Assembly: GCF_009834915.1 (NCBI RefSeq)
Contig: NZ_WVHS01000002.1
Location: 1,202,720 to 1,266,719 of the forward strand
Direction of reading: 5' to 3'
Length of the DNA stretch: 64,000 nucleotides
From: Hufsiella ginkgonis
GTDB taxonomy: Bacteria > Bacteroidota > Bacteroidia > Sphingobacteriales > Sphingobacteriaceae
Shown here piece by piece: positions 35,128 through 44,134 of this stretch. The notes under the pieces were generated by a model, which was given only the letters and a program-made list of their open reading frames with translations, had not been told where the DNA came from and searched no databases. The translations under genes and the position numbers were made by a program. Position 1 is the stretch's first letter. Each line of letters begins with the position of its first letter.

Positions 35128-38100
35128 ATGAACTATCATTTCCTGCCCGAACTGGTGATGCGCAGCCCCGCTATCAGCTATGCGAACTACTCGCTGGCAT
35201 ATGCGGAGGCGCTCTGCCGCACGGACTTCTTTAAATCGGCGATACTGCTCGCCAGCGAAAGCTTTTACCAGGAGCTGGAGAAAAACCGTTTCGAGATGAG
35301 CCTGCTTAACAGCGCCCAGCGAATCACGTTGATGAAATACGTAAACCGCATGTGCTTCAGGCCAACACCTTTCGGGCTGTTCTCCGGGTTTTCCGTGCTG
35401 CAATGGGGAGTGCAAGAAGGCCCGGTCACTATTAAAGCGCCATTCGGAAAGGTGCACCTGCATGCCGATCATGGGCTATCGGCAGCGCTCGGTAAGATAC
35501 TCAAAAGCAGGCTCAAACCGTTCGCACAATACCGCGTTAACCCGACGATTTATACCCCGGGACAGGAATACCGGTATTTGTTTGCACAAAAGGTACAGGG
35601 TAAAAGCCGCTACCAGTTTAACCTGGATTCCTTTGCACGCAATCCGCTGATCCGGGGCATATTAAGCTTCTGCAGCGGGTATCGCACTACCCGGGAAATT
35701 ACGGCCTTTATTTGCGAAAAAGCCGGCTGCAGCGAACAGGAGGCGATGGATTATATCGATTCGCTGGCTGCTAAACAGGTACTGGAAAGCGCTGACGATC
35801 AACCGATAACCGGCGATTCCTATGAGATCTCCCTACTTGTAAAATGCCGGGACCTGGGTATCGCCGGCAGCGACATCGACAACATACAAACACTTACCAC
35901 CTTGTTATACGGTCATCACTTGCCTGATAAGGCGCTTACGGCACGAATAGCGGATAAACTTTCTGCTTCAGGGCTGGATGTACCGGGTAAAGGATGCTTT
36001 TACAGCGCCTATGAGCACCAGGTAATGAACCCGGTACTGGATCAATCGATACTGGCCTCCGTAAAAAGCGGTATCCGATGCCTCGACCGGCTGCTGCCCG
36101 CCCCGGAGATCAACCCGGCAATAGAACGGTTTAAAGAGGCATTTCAGCAAAAGTTCGAAGGCAGGACCATACCGCTGCTCCTGGCGCTCGACCCGGAAGC
36201 AGGTGTGGGCTACGGGAACTCGCACGCAGTAGGTAATACCGACGAGCTCCTGGAAACCGTTCAGTTCGTAAAGGAAGACCCGGCGCCCGAGAAACTACAC
36301 TGGACCGCCACCCACCGCCTGTTGTTCCAAAAATGGAAACAATATCCCAATGCGGAGAACGAACCGGCCACCATTCAACTGTCGGATGCCGACCTGATGC
36401 AGCTACCGGAGCCCACCTCCCCGTACCCTGCAGGGATTTCGGTACTGTTCCGGGTTTTTGACGACAAGGTGCTTATCGAACAGGCAGGCGGTGCAACCTC
36501 CACCGCACTGATCGGGCGTTTTTCGCTTTTCAGCGAAGAGGTGGCGTGCGTGGCGAAAACACTCGCCCGGCAGGAACAAGCCGCCAACCCCGGGATCGCC
36601 TTCGCGGAGATCGTGCACCTTTGCGATACACACGCAGATAACATCAACCGGCGTACCGTTATCCACGAGCTCGAGATCCCCGTACTTTGCCAGTCGGCCT
36701 TGCCCGCACAACAACAACTGCTGCTAAACGACCTGTTTGTCGCCGTAAAGAACAATGAGCTCGTACTTTATTCCGGGCGCTTAAAAAAGAGGGTGATCCC
36801 GCGGTTAAGCACCGCATTTAATTACCTGCGTAATGACCTGCCGCTGTTTCGATTCTTATGCGACCTGCAGTTCCAGGGACTGAAAAGCAGCTTCTCACTC
36901 GATCTCACCAGGCTCTTCCCTGGCCTTGGGTTTTACCCGCGGATAGAATACCGGCAAAGCATCCTGCACCTGGCCGCATGGCATTTCAAAGCAGCCCAGC
37001 TAACCGGCGACCAACCGGGATTTTTCAGGGAACACGGCGTGCCGCGCTACTTCTCCCTTACCAGGAATGACCATCAGCTGGTATTCGATACCGAAAACGA
37101 ACAGGATGTATTGCTATTCTGGGAAACGGTTAAAAACGCAGGAAGCGTGGTACTGAAAGAATTCATCCTTGAAAAAGATGCGCTGGTAAAAGGGCAACAG
37201 GGACACCCGTTCATCAACCAGTTCCTAACTTGTGCCACCAGCAACCAACAGGTTTACCGCCCTTATACGTTCCAGTTAAAAAAGAGCGATGTTGCTAAAC
37301 GTAAATTCGTACCCGGAAGCGGTTGGCTATACCTGAAAATATACTGTCACCCCAACCGTTCGAATGAAATCCTTTCCGGTTACCTGGTGCCCGCCATCGC
37401 TGGCACCGGCAAAAGCAGGGAGTGGTTTTTTGTCAGGTACCAGGACCCCTCATTTCACCTGAGGGTGCGGTTAAAAATTTCGCCGGCAGATGCAGCCCAC
37501 TTTCTCGAAAAATGCAATGAACTGCTAGGCAACGCCGTAGACGGCGAACAGGTGGAAAAGATCCAAACGGACACTTACGTCCGCGAGTTGGAGCGGTACG
37601 GCGAACGCACCATCGATATCACCGAAACCCTGTTCTACCGAAGCAGCGTGCTGGTGGCAACATTCATAAAAAAATTTGAGGAGGGACGCTCGCGATATAA
37701 CTACTACAGTTTTGCCCTCGTTACCGTGAACGAGCAGGTTAAGATACTATTTCCCGATGAGACGGAAAGACTCAGCTTTTTACAGCACACCTATAAGGGT
37801 TTCCTGGCCGAATATGGCCGGCAACGCGAGTTGAAAGTAAGTTTTGATCAGCTGTTCCGAAAGTTCAGGAAGGAGTTTGAAGCCGCCTTAAAAGATCAGT
37901 CTTACTTGTCGCAACTAAGACTGGGGTCGGGCTTTGCGGCGATACGCGGTTCGTTAAAACAACTCCGGAAACTTACGTCAAAGCTTCCACCGGCTGAACA
38001 TATTGCACGCTACCGCGATATCCTGCACATGCATATGAACCGCATTTTCGTGCAGGATTCCCGCAAGCTCGAGCTCACCACCTACTACGTGCTGTACAAA

Positions 38101-38142
38101 TTTACCCTGGGCGATCAGAAAGCACGCAAACGCGGCCATTAA
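35128..38142 (+). CDS. Class I lanthipeptide dehydratase LanB (full length)
   Basis: The protein has 1004 residues from the ATG at 35128; a GTG at 35095 would add 11. Residues to about 700 form the glutamyl-tRNA-dependent lantibiotic dehydratase domain (start MNYHFLPELVMRSP, then RITLMKYVNRMCFRPTPFGL). Residues from about 725 form the SpaB_C / thiopeptide-type elimination domain (GWLYLKIYCHPNRSNEIL, WFFVRYQDPSFHLRVRL). Such enzymes glutamylate Ser and Thr of a precursor peptide and eliminate glutamate to give dehydroalanine and dehydrobutyrine. Both halves are in one chain, unlike split LanBs. A candidate substrate is encoded at 39966-40142. No LanC cyclase is seen in the window. Confidence 0.92.
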   Translation: MNYHFLPELVMRSPAISYANYSLAYAEALCRTDFFKSAILLASESFYQELEKNRFEMSLLNSAQRITLMKYVNRMCFRPTPFGLFSGFSVLQWGVQEGPVTIKAPFGKVHLHADHGLSAALGKILKSRLKPFAQYRVNPTIYTPGQEYRYLFAQKVQGKSRYQFNLDSFARNPLIRGILSFCSGYRTTREITAFICEKAGCSEQEAMDYIDSLAAKQVLESADDQPITGDSYEISLLVKCRDLGIAGSDIDNIQTLTTLLYGHHLPDKALTARIADKLSASGLDVPGKGCFYSAYEHQVMNPVLDQSILASVKSGIRCLDRLLPAPEINPAIERFKEAFQQKFEGRTIPLLLALDPEAGVGYGNSHAVGNTDELLETVQFVKEDPAPEKLHWTATHRLLFQKWKQYPNAENEPATIQLSDADLMQLPEPTSPYPAGISVLFRVFDDKVLIEQAGGATSTALIGRFSLFSEEVACVAKTLARQEQAANPGIAFAEIVHLCDTHADNINRRTVIHELEIPVLCQSALPAQQQLLLNDLFVAVKNNELVLYSGRLKKRVIPRLSTAFNYLRNDLPLFRFLCDLQFQGLKSSFSLDLTRLFPGLGFYPRIEYRQSILHLAAWHFKAAQLTGDQPGFFREHGVPRYFSLTRNDHQLVFDTENEQDVLLFWETVKNAGSVVLKEFILEKDALVKGQQGHPFINQFLTCATSNQQVYRPYTFQLKKSDVAKRKFVPGSGWLYLKIYCHPNRSNEILSGYLVPAIAGTGKSREWFFVRYQDPSFHLRVRLKISPADAAHFLEKCNELLGNAVDGEQVEKIQTDTYVRELERYGERTIDITETLFYRSSVLVATFIKKFEEGRSRYNYYSFALVTVNEQVKILFPDETERLSFLQHTYKGFLAEYGRQRELKVSFDQLFRKFRKEFEAALKDQSYLSQLRLGSGFAAIRGSLKQLRKLTSKLPPAEHIARYRDILHMHMNRIFVQDSRKLELTTYYVLYKFTLGDQKARKRGH

Positions 38143-38152
38143 CCGCGTTTGC
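38126..38152. terminator. Hairpin whose loop holds two overlapping convergent stop codons
   Basis: GCAAACGCGG (38126-38135) pairs perfectly with CCGCGTTTGC (38143-38152). The seven-base loop contains TTAA, in which the lanB stop (38140-38142) and the response regulator stop (38141-38139 on the minus strand) overlap. The arms also code for the last residues of both proteins. It may end or stabilise both transcripts, but there is no T-run. Confidence 0.5.
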
Positions 38153-38861
38153 TTACCAGGGTCTTCAGCGATACCTGCTTCATAAACTCATCCCGGTACT
38201 TGGTGCCGATCAGGAGCATCGTCCTGTTCTTCAGGATCACCGCGCTGTTTTGTACAGAACTGATCTTACGGATATTTACGATATACGATTTATGGATCCG
38301 CATAAAATGCCGCCCCTCAAATTGCGCCTCCATCTCCTTCATGGTGAGGTAAGTCAGGTACTTGGTATCATCTAAAAAAATGGTGAGGTAATTCTGCGCG
38401 GCTTCCACGTAATTGATCTCTTCGTAGGCTACTTGTACCAGCTTTCCTTTCATCTCTACTTTTATAAAAAAGTAATCGTCACTATACTGGTTTACCGGGC
38501 TTTCGGCGGGCTGCCAAACACGGGTGACGGCCTCGATAAACCGCTCATAAGTAAAGGGCTTTAACAGGTAGTCCGTTGCCTTCAGGTCAAATGCCCGGAT
38601 GGCGTGCTCGGCGTAAGCCGTCGTAAAGACCAGGGCGGTTTGCTTTGGCACCATCTTCGAAAAGTCGAGTCCCGAGATCTGCGGCATATGGATATCAACC
38701 AGCAGCAAGTCCGGCGGAGCCGATAAAATGAATGGCAACGCCTCCATCGGATTTTCTGACGAACCTGTTAATTCATAACCCGGCGTTTCTTCAATAAATT
38801 TAGACAGGAGGCTGATCGCGCGAAATTCATCGTCGATCACATAACAGGTGATTGTTTTCAT
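38139..38861 (-). CDS. LytTR-family response regulator
   Basis: The protein has 240 residues. The receiver domain has Asp10/Asp11, phospho-acceptor Asp56 (LLVDIHMP) and Lys101 (LLKPF). The C-terminal LytTR DNA-binding domain includes EAAQNYLTIFLDD and the MRIHKSYIVNI motif. LytTR regulators often control bacteriocin, biofilm or quorum-sensing genes. It overlaps the kinase gene by four bases and converges on lanB with overlapping stop codons. Confidence 0.93.
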   Translation of the reverse strand: MKTITCYVIDDEFRAISLLSKFIEETPGYELTGSSENPMEALPFILSAPPDLLLVDIHMPQISGLDFSKMVPKQTALVFTTAYAEHAIRAFDLKATDYLLKPFTYERFIEAVTRVWQPAESPVNQYSDDYFFIKVEMKGKLVQVAYEEINYVEAAQNYLTIFLDDTKYLTYLTMKEMEAQFEGRHFMRIHKSYIVNIRKISSVQNSAVILKNRTMLLIGTKYRDEFMKQVSLKTLVSKRG

Positions 38862-39889
38862 GGTCTTAGGTCGATGGTCAATTTTACCTCGTAGGTAATA
38901 GGTGTGTCGACTAAAGATAACGAAAATTTCTTTGAATAATAACTCTCCAGGCGGCTTTTATTGTTAGAAATTCCTGTACCAAAACCGGCCCGGTCGAACT
39001 CTTTTTTATGGTTCACGCTTCTAAATTCAAACCGGCCATCTTTTAACGAAATGCCGATGAACGCCTTTTTACCGGGCTCCGAAAAATTACCATGATTAAA
39101 CACGTTCTCCACCAGCGAGAGAATAACCAGTGGAATAATTTCGGCCTCATTGTCATCGATCCCGAAATGCGTATCGATATTCAATCGATTGTTTACCCGT
39201 AGCTGGTGAAGGTTAATCAAGTGCTGCACCTGCTCGACTTCATCAACCAGTTTTATTTTGCCTTCGGCAGAAACTTTGCTCAGCGAAAACCGCATCACGT
39301 TCGACAATAACATCACCGCTTTCGCAGCTTCGGCCGAAACCCCATACACACAATCGTACACATAATTAAGCGTATTAAACAGTAAATGAGGGCTTAACCG
39401 CGATTGCAGGAAGGCATTGCGGGTAGCCTGGATCTCCCGTTGCTGGTCTACGGTACGCGTGGCCAACCAGTAGCCGGTACTGAGGAGGAGGAAATAGACG
39501 CCGCGCCAGGCAGTTCGCACGACTGATACACTTGTAACTGCGTTAGAAATTTCAGCGCCGAGAAGGTATAAGAGTAAAACTCCTGCCAGGATTGACAACA
39601 AAACATACGCCGACAATTCCGCAAACATTAACAGGGGGACAGTAAATGCAGGCCTGGCCGTTCTTTTCACGCCCCACCTGATGATATAGATATTTGAATA
39701 TACAAGAAAAACATTCACGGCATCATAAGCCAGGTAACCTGATATTTTGGAAAAATCATGTATAATGAAAAGATAGGCCGACTTCTCATATAAAAGAAAA
39801 ATCAACCACCCGGCAAGATGATATTTTAAGGGAAAATCAAAAACTTTAGCGGGTTTTACCGCGGTATTCATGGAGCTATTTTTCATCAT
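38858..39889 (-). CDS. LytS/YehU-type sensor histidine kinase
   Basis: The protein has 343 residues. About four transmembrane helices lie in residues 22-145 with no large sensor loop. A His_kinase domain follows with phospho-acceptor His168 (LSPHLLFNTLN), N-box ENVFNHG (261-267), and a G-box-like GFGTGISNNKSRLESYY. It should phosphorylate the LytTR regulator encoded downstream. Kinases of this shape include peptide-sensing ones, so the divergent lanthipeptide-like gene is an attractive but untested ligand source. Met1, Met2 or Met7 could be the start. Confidence 0.92.
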   Translation of the reverse strand: MMKNSSMNTAVKPAKVFDFPLKYHLAGWLIFLLYEKSAYLFIIHDFSKISGYLAYDAVNVFLVYSNIYIIRWGVKRTARPAFTVPLLMFAELSAYVLLSILAGVLLLYLLGAEISNAVTSVSVVRTAWRGVYFLLLSTGYWLATRTVDQQREIQATRNAFLQSRLSPHLLFNTLNYVYDCVYGVSAEAAKAVMLLSNVMRFSLSKVSAEGKIKLVDEVEQVQHLINLHQLRVNNRLNIDTHFGIDDNEAEIIPLVILSLVENVFNHGNFSEPGKKAFIGISLKDGRFEFRSVNHKKEFDRAGFGTGISNNKSRLESYYSKKFSLSLVDTPITYEVKLTIDLRP

Positions 39890-39965
39890 TACAAACCGTT
39901 ATTTCATGTAAAACGCGCATGCGTCACAGCTCAAAAAGTTATCTTTAGATATAAATAAATATAAC

Positions 39966-40142
39966 ATGAAAACACTGTCAAAACAAAAATTAAACCTCGA
40001 AGTCAAGAGCTTATTTAAATTTGGAAAAAACGAAATCCAGGGCTATCGCAGCACTACAGACCCCGGCACCTTCACGCTAACAACTATTTCAACTGCAATT
40101 TGTGACGACACGAAATTACCCAGCGATACTTGCCCTAATTAA
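39966..40142 (+). CDS. Putative class I lanthipeptide precursor peptide (58 residues)
   Basis: This short gene is divergent from the kinase gene (76 bases between starts). The N-terminal half is a basic leader with LSKQKLNLEVKSLFKF (4-19), where LNLE resembles the FNLD-type box recognised by LanB enzymes. The C-terminal half is a Ser/Thr-rich core: a run around TFTLTTISTAIC (residues 35-46), Cys46 and Cys56, with Ser53 and Thr55 between them, ending in Pro-Asn. Two cysteines and about a dozen Ser/Thr are what a lanthionine-forming substrate needs. There is no double-glycine site, so leader cleavage is unclear. It is assigned by composition and by proximity to lanB 1.8 kb away. Confidence 0.72.
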   Translation: MKTLSKQKLNLEVKSLFKFGKNEIQGYRSTTDPGTFTLTTISTAICDDTKLPSDTCPN

Positions 40143-40163
40143 CGTTTGATCTACACCACAAGC

Positions 40164-40215
40164 CCGGCACCAGCATAGTTCTTAACGATTTCACCGAAGA
40201 ACTTTGCTGGCGCCG
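40164..40215 (+). terminator. Long hairpin after the precursor gene
   Basis: The 20-base arms 40164-40183 and 40196-40215 pair with only two mismatches (inner part CCAGCATAGTTCTT with AAGAACTTTGCTGG). There is no T-run. It starts 22 bases after the precursor stop and could stabilise or attenuate the small transcript. Confidence 0.5.
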
Positions 40216-40334
40216 GACGTCATTTTACTGCCTTAAAGAATATTACTCAACCTCGCTCTGATTAACAGTTACCGGATTAACATCATTAATTACCTGGTTA
40301 ACGCCTCACCCGTCGCCTAAAGCGATTAAAACAG

Positions 40335-40376
40335 AACAGGCGCAGGATTGACAGATCATGTCATCCTGCGCCTGTT
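40335..40376. terminator. Strong hairpin between convergent units
   Basis: AACAGGCGCAGGAT (40335-40348) pairs with ATCCTGCGCCTGTT (40363-40376), extended by an inner GACA/TGTC. It lies before the convergent stop codon at 40399 and probably ends transcription from one or both sides. Confidence 0.6.
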
Positions 40377-40398
40377 AACGCATGGCTGTAAAGTCCTT

Positions 40399-41103
40399 TT
40401 AGTACTCTAACACCTTTGCGCTCATTTTTAGCGAATCTACCGCATTCGTAGTATACCCGGCTGCATAAATAGTATAGATCTTTTTGTCTTTAATGGTAAC
40501 GGATTGCTGCGACAGGAGCTGATCTGTGCCCGACTTGTATAGCCCCAGCGTATACGTGCCCGGTACCACCAGCGAGTATGGAGAAGCCGACTTGTACGCA
40601 GCTCCTGAAAAGAGCTTGTTGGCTCCCAGCCGCATTTCCAATGCAGGCGTATCATGTGCCAGGTGTAAAAAGCGCACCCGGGCATTCCCGGCATCAGGAA
40701 TGGTGGTATTGTCTTCGGTAATAACGTAAGTAAGAGAATCCGGTTTACCGATCAGGAACAACGTATAATATTTAGCCCCATCGAACGTAATGTTCTGGTT
40801 TATATACGCGGTAGAAGAGAAATGCTTCTTGATCACGATGTTTGCCGTTTGCTGGATAAAGCTCTTGTAAGAGATGGTATCCTTATAGTTTATCTCACGG
40901 TCTCCATTTACGCGGTTATTGTTAAAAAAGAGATCGATGGCCGGAAGCCCCGGCGAAGCATTTACCACCTGGAGCGCAGTGTACAGCATGGGTTGCTCGT
41001 CCGATGATTTAACACAAGCAGAAATTAACAGGGAGGCAGTGCCGGCAAGCATCAACACCATAGCTAACGCCCGTGATTTGACGGCGGGTAAATTAATTTT
41101 CAT
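40399..41103 (-). CDS. DUF4397 lipoprotein (first of two)
   Basis: The protein has 234 residues with a lipoprotein signal (lipidation at Cys30 in LLISACVKSSD) and one or two DUF4397 beta-sandwich repeats. Typical patterns are LQVVNASPGLPAIDLFFNN and VRFLHLAHDTPALEMRL. These are surface or periplasmic proteins of unknown function. A second member is encoded at 49221-49928. It is probably expressed alone. Confidence 0.88.
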   Translation of the reverse strand: MKINLPAVKSRALAMVLMLAGTASLLISACVKSSDEQPMLYTALQVVNASPGLPAIDLFFNNNRVNGDREINYKDTISYKSFIQQTANIVIKKHFSSTAYINQNITFDGAKYYTLFLIGKPDSLTYVITEDNTTIPDAGNARVRFLHLAHDTPALEMRLGANKLFSGAAYKSASPYSLVVPGTYTLGLYKSGTDQLLSQQSVTIKDKKIYTIYAAGYTTNAVDSLKMSAKVLEY

Positions 41104-41170
41104 GTAGCTGACTTTAAGATTTAGTGAGGCAAGTTATCCGCAGAAGATGAAAAATAAATGAAAAACCGGG

Positions 41171-41548
41171 TTAGGTGCGCAGCTTACGTGCGCTCCAAAC
41201 CCAGTCTATTGCCAATGCGATGATCAATATCAGCAATCCCCCAAACTCCCTGGTTTCCTCTACCCAGGGCTTGGTGGCCTTCATGGATTGCGCGATGTTT
41301 TCTGCGTTATGTTCCTGGTACCAGTCGAGTACGCCCGTCTTATCAAAGAACAGGTATGCGGCATAAACGAGGTAAACCGCCATCCCGGCCAGGTAGCCCC
41401 TTGGATAAAACTTATTACGTGAAGCTTCGAAACATAACCAGGCGCCGTAGAGGTAGATCGGCACCCAGACATAAGGATCCGGATCGTTATACTGCAGCGC
41501 GGCACACAATATAAACAGCACACAGAAAGTGATATTGAAAGCTTTCAT
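41171..41548 (-). CDS. TMEM220-family membrane protein
   Basis: The protein has 125 residues from the ATG at 41548; a TTG at 41554 would add two. It has four transmembrane helices and the family's early motif ALQYNDPDPYVWVPIYLYGA. The function is unknown in bacteria and animals. It is four bases before the TonB receptor's stop on the same strand, so it is likely the second gene of that transcript. Confidence 0.88.
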   Translation of the reverse strand: MKAFNITFCVLFILCAALQYNDPDPYVWVPIYLYGAWLCFEASRNKFYPRGYLAGMAVYLVYAAYLFFDKTGVLDWYQEHNAENIAQSMKATKPWVEETREFGGLLILIIALAIDWVWSARKLRT

Positions 41549-41558
41549 TGCCAAACAG

Positions 41559-43913
41559 TTAAAATTTCATTCCCAGGGATACGCCATACGTGCGTGGATT
41601 ACCAAGGTGTGCGGCGCCGAAATCGTACGCGTAATCAACATAGGTTTTATCGCCGAGATTGCTGCCCCAAACAAATACTTCTACCACGCCAACATACGCG
41701 CCTGCCCTTGCATTAAACAGGTTATAGCCCGGTTGCTCCTGCTGGTTTGCAAGATCGAAATACTGGTTGGTCAGGTACTTCCAGTCGCCATGCAGCAACA
41801 TCCTTACGCTTTTACCCAGCTGGCGGGTATATTGCGCACCTAACATCGAAGTCATTTTAGGGGTGAACACCTGCCTCGTGCCATCGAGATTTACCGCGGC
41901 ACCGTTTGACGGCACAACCAGGCTTTTATAGGTGGCGTCGGTATAACCCGCGTTATAGTCGACATTAAATCCCTGGCCCAGCGCAGCAGACAATTCCAGC
42001 TCCACGCCTTTGCTGTTCAGCTTACCGGCGTTGCGGGTAACGGTAATGGCATCGGGCAATACCAGGGTGGGCACCTGTGCATTACGTACGGCGGTATAAA
42101 ATGCGGTTAAATTCAACTGCAGCCGGTGGTTGGCGAGCGAGTTCTTAAACCCAACCTCGAAGCTGTTGCTGTATTCCGGCTCATACGCATACAAAGGTGG
42201 CTGCGAAGGGTCGGACGACAACTGGCTGAAACCGCCTGCACGGAAGCCACGGCTATAAGATCCATATAAATTATGCCGGTCAGAAAACTTGTAAGCAAGG
42301 CTCACCTTAGGTGATACTGCATGGAAATCAGCTATCCCGGAGGTATCCGGGCGTGTTATTATCGCATCCGTACCATCTGGCTGGAACTCTCCCCTCACTG
42401 CCTGCCGCTTATGCTCGTAGTCATAACGCATGCCCGCGGTAAGGTCCAGCTTCGGCGCGAGCGTGTAGGTGAACTGGCCAAAAAACGCCGCCCCGGATGC
42501 ACTGCCGTTGTTAATATTAATAGCCGTGAAGTTAGGGAACGGCGCCCCAAGCAAGCCTCCGTCTTTACCAAAGTGCGTTCCCTGTTTTACAGGGGTTTCC
42601 TGGATAAAGGTGAACGTTCCGGCGGTCCATTTAAAGTCGGAGGCCGACGATGCCGGCGAACTTAACCGGAACTCGTTGGTAAATACCTTTACATGATTCC
42701 AGTCATTGCCGTAGTTGTTCACCACGGTAACGCCGTCAATGGGCGAAAAATCACCGTCGATCGGGGTTTTATAATACCGGTTATTGTATTGGTAAGCGGT
42801 CTGCGAGCTGAAATTAACTTTACTTCCCGAATAGTTTAAAGAAAGCGAGGTGTTAAAGATGTTGTCGATCAGCCTGGTTTGTGCGTCCTGGTTTAACGTG
42901 AACGGGTTCTCTAGGGCATCATTAATACTCGATGCCAGCGGAAAGGTTCCCAGGTTCCTGTTTGCATTATGCTTTACGTTAAGGGTAATGGTTAACTGGT
43001 CGCTTTCAAGCCACTTCAGGTAATAGTTACCCATGGTAGAATGCTGTTTGTCAAACTTGGAATTGTTAAACGAATTGGTATAAAACCCGCCGAGGCCCGA
43101 GTAGAGGCCGGAAGCGCCAAAAAACAACTTGTCTTTTACCACCGGCACACGCAAGCCGCCGGTAAGCCGCTGCTGCCCGTAATTACCAAAAGACTCTTCT
43201 ATAAAAAAGCCCGGCTTGCTTCCAGGTTGCCTGGTGATGATGTTAATCACCCCGCCCATCGCGTTTCTGCCATACAAGGTTCCTTGCGGGCCGCGTAATA
43301 TTTCGATACGCTCAACATCCTGTAACGGCGCGATGTAAGTATCGAGACCGAACTGGTTAACGCCATCCACATAAGTCGCTACGGCCTGGTCATAAGAAGT
43401 GGTCGAAATCCCGCGGATAGCGGTGATGTTGCGGTTATCGCCAGGGCCGGCCGAATACAGGTTCGGCGCCAGTGCGCTAAGGTCGCGGGTATTCCAGATC
43501 CGGTAATCCTGCACCTTTTTAGCGGAAAGGACGGAAATACTGGCCGGGATGGATTGCAGCGACTCTTCCCTCTTTTGGGCGGTAACTACTACTTCGTCCA
43601 GCTGTAAGGTCTGCTCACGCAGCACGAAGTCCGGCTGCGCGTCGGCGTTCTTCAGCACCACACGCCGGGTAGCGGCGGCATATCCGAAGGCGCTCACCTG
43701 CACCTCGTAAGTACCGGCCGGAACCTTATTGATCGAAAATGAGCCCGAGCTGCCCGTGATAGCCGTGAAGCCCGTGTTCAAAATATTAACCGTTGCGCCG
43801 CTGATGCCGGCGGAAGAAGACGTAGTAACCTTTCCCGAAAGGGAAACAAGCTGTGCACTTGCAGTAACCGAAAAACCGACGGCAAGCACAAAAAGTAGGA
43901 TTTTTTTAAGCAT
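41559..43913 (-). CDS. TonB-dependent outer-membrane receptor with CarboxypepD_reg-like domain
   Basis: The protein has 784 residues: signal peptide (to about 21, ASAQ), carboxypeptidase-D-like regulatory domain (about 22-100), TonB box region LDEVVVTAQKREESLQ, plug (ITAIRGISTTSYDQ, ILRGPQGTLYGRNAMGGVIN), and a 22-strand barrel ending in aromatic Phe. The TonB box and plug wording are like siderophore/carotenoid-type receptors of the FecA/pesticin group rather than SusC. It has no SusD partner. The ligand is unknown. Confidence 0.93.
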   Translation of the reverse strand: MLKKILLFVLAVGFSVTASAQLVSLSGKVTTSSSAGISGATVNILNTGFTAITGSSGSFSINKVPAGTYEVQVSAFGYAAATRRVVLKNADAQPDFVLREQTLQLDEVVVTAQKREESLQSIPASISVLSAKKVQDYRIWNTRDLSALAPNLYSAGPGDNRNITAIRGISTTSYDQAVATYVDGVNQFGLDTYIAPLQDVERIEILRGPQGTLYGRNAMGGVINIITRQPGSKPGFFIEESFGNYGQQRLTGGLRVPVVKDKLFFGASGLYSGLGGFYTNSFNNSKFDKQHSTMGNYYLKWLESDQLTITLNVKHNANRNLGTFPLASSINDALENPFTLNQDAQTRLIDNIFNTSLSLNYSGSKVNFSSQTAYQYNNRYYKTPIDGDFSPIDGVTVVNNYGNDWNHVKVFTNEFRLSSPASSASDFKWTAGTFTFIQETPVKQGTHFGKDGGLLGAPFPNFTAININNGSASGAAFFGQFTYTLAPKLDLTAGMRYDYEHKRQAVRGEFQPDGTDAIITRPDTSGIADFHAVSPKVSLAYKFSDRHNLYGSYSRGFRAGGFSQLSSDPSQPPLYAYEPEYSNSFEVGFKNSLANHRLQLNLTAFYTAVRNAQVPTLVLPDAITVTRNAGKLNSKGVELELSAALGQGFNVDYNAGYTDATYKSLVVPSNGAAVNLDGTRQVFTPKMTSMLGAQYTRQLGKSVRMLLHGDWKYLTNQYFDLANQQEQPGYNLFNARAGAYVGVVEVFVWGSNLGDKTYVDYAYDFGAAHLGNPRTYGVSLGMKF

Positions 43914-44134
43914 GTGCTAAATTGTTTAAGCAGGCAAATTAAGCAACTATTTATCATTTCGCCTTGTCGCGCGAGGTAAAAATAGTGTAACGATTTATGA
44001 AATGTATATTACTGTGTCTACCAAATACTACAGATAATTTTTCATAATGCATCCGATAGCCTTTTTCCCGCTATGATATGACAACTCCCTGATTTGGTGC
44101 ACTTTTTGCACTGGTGATCACAAACAGATACACT

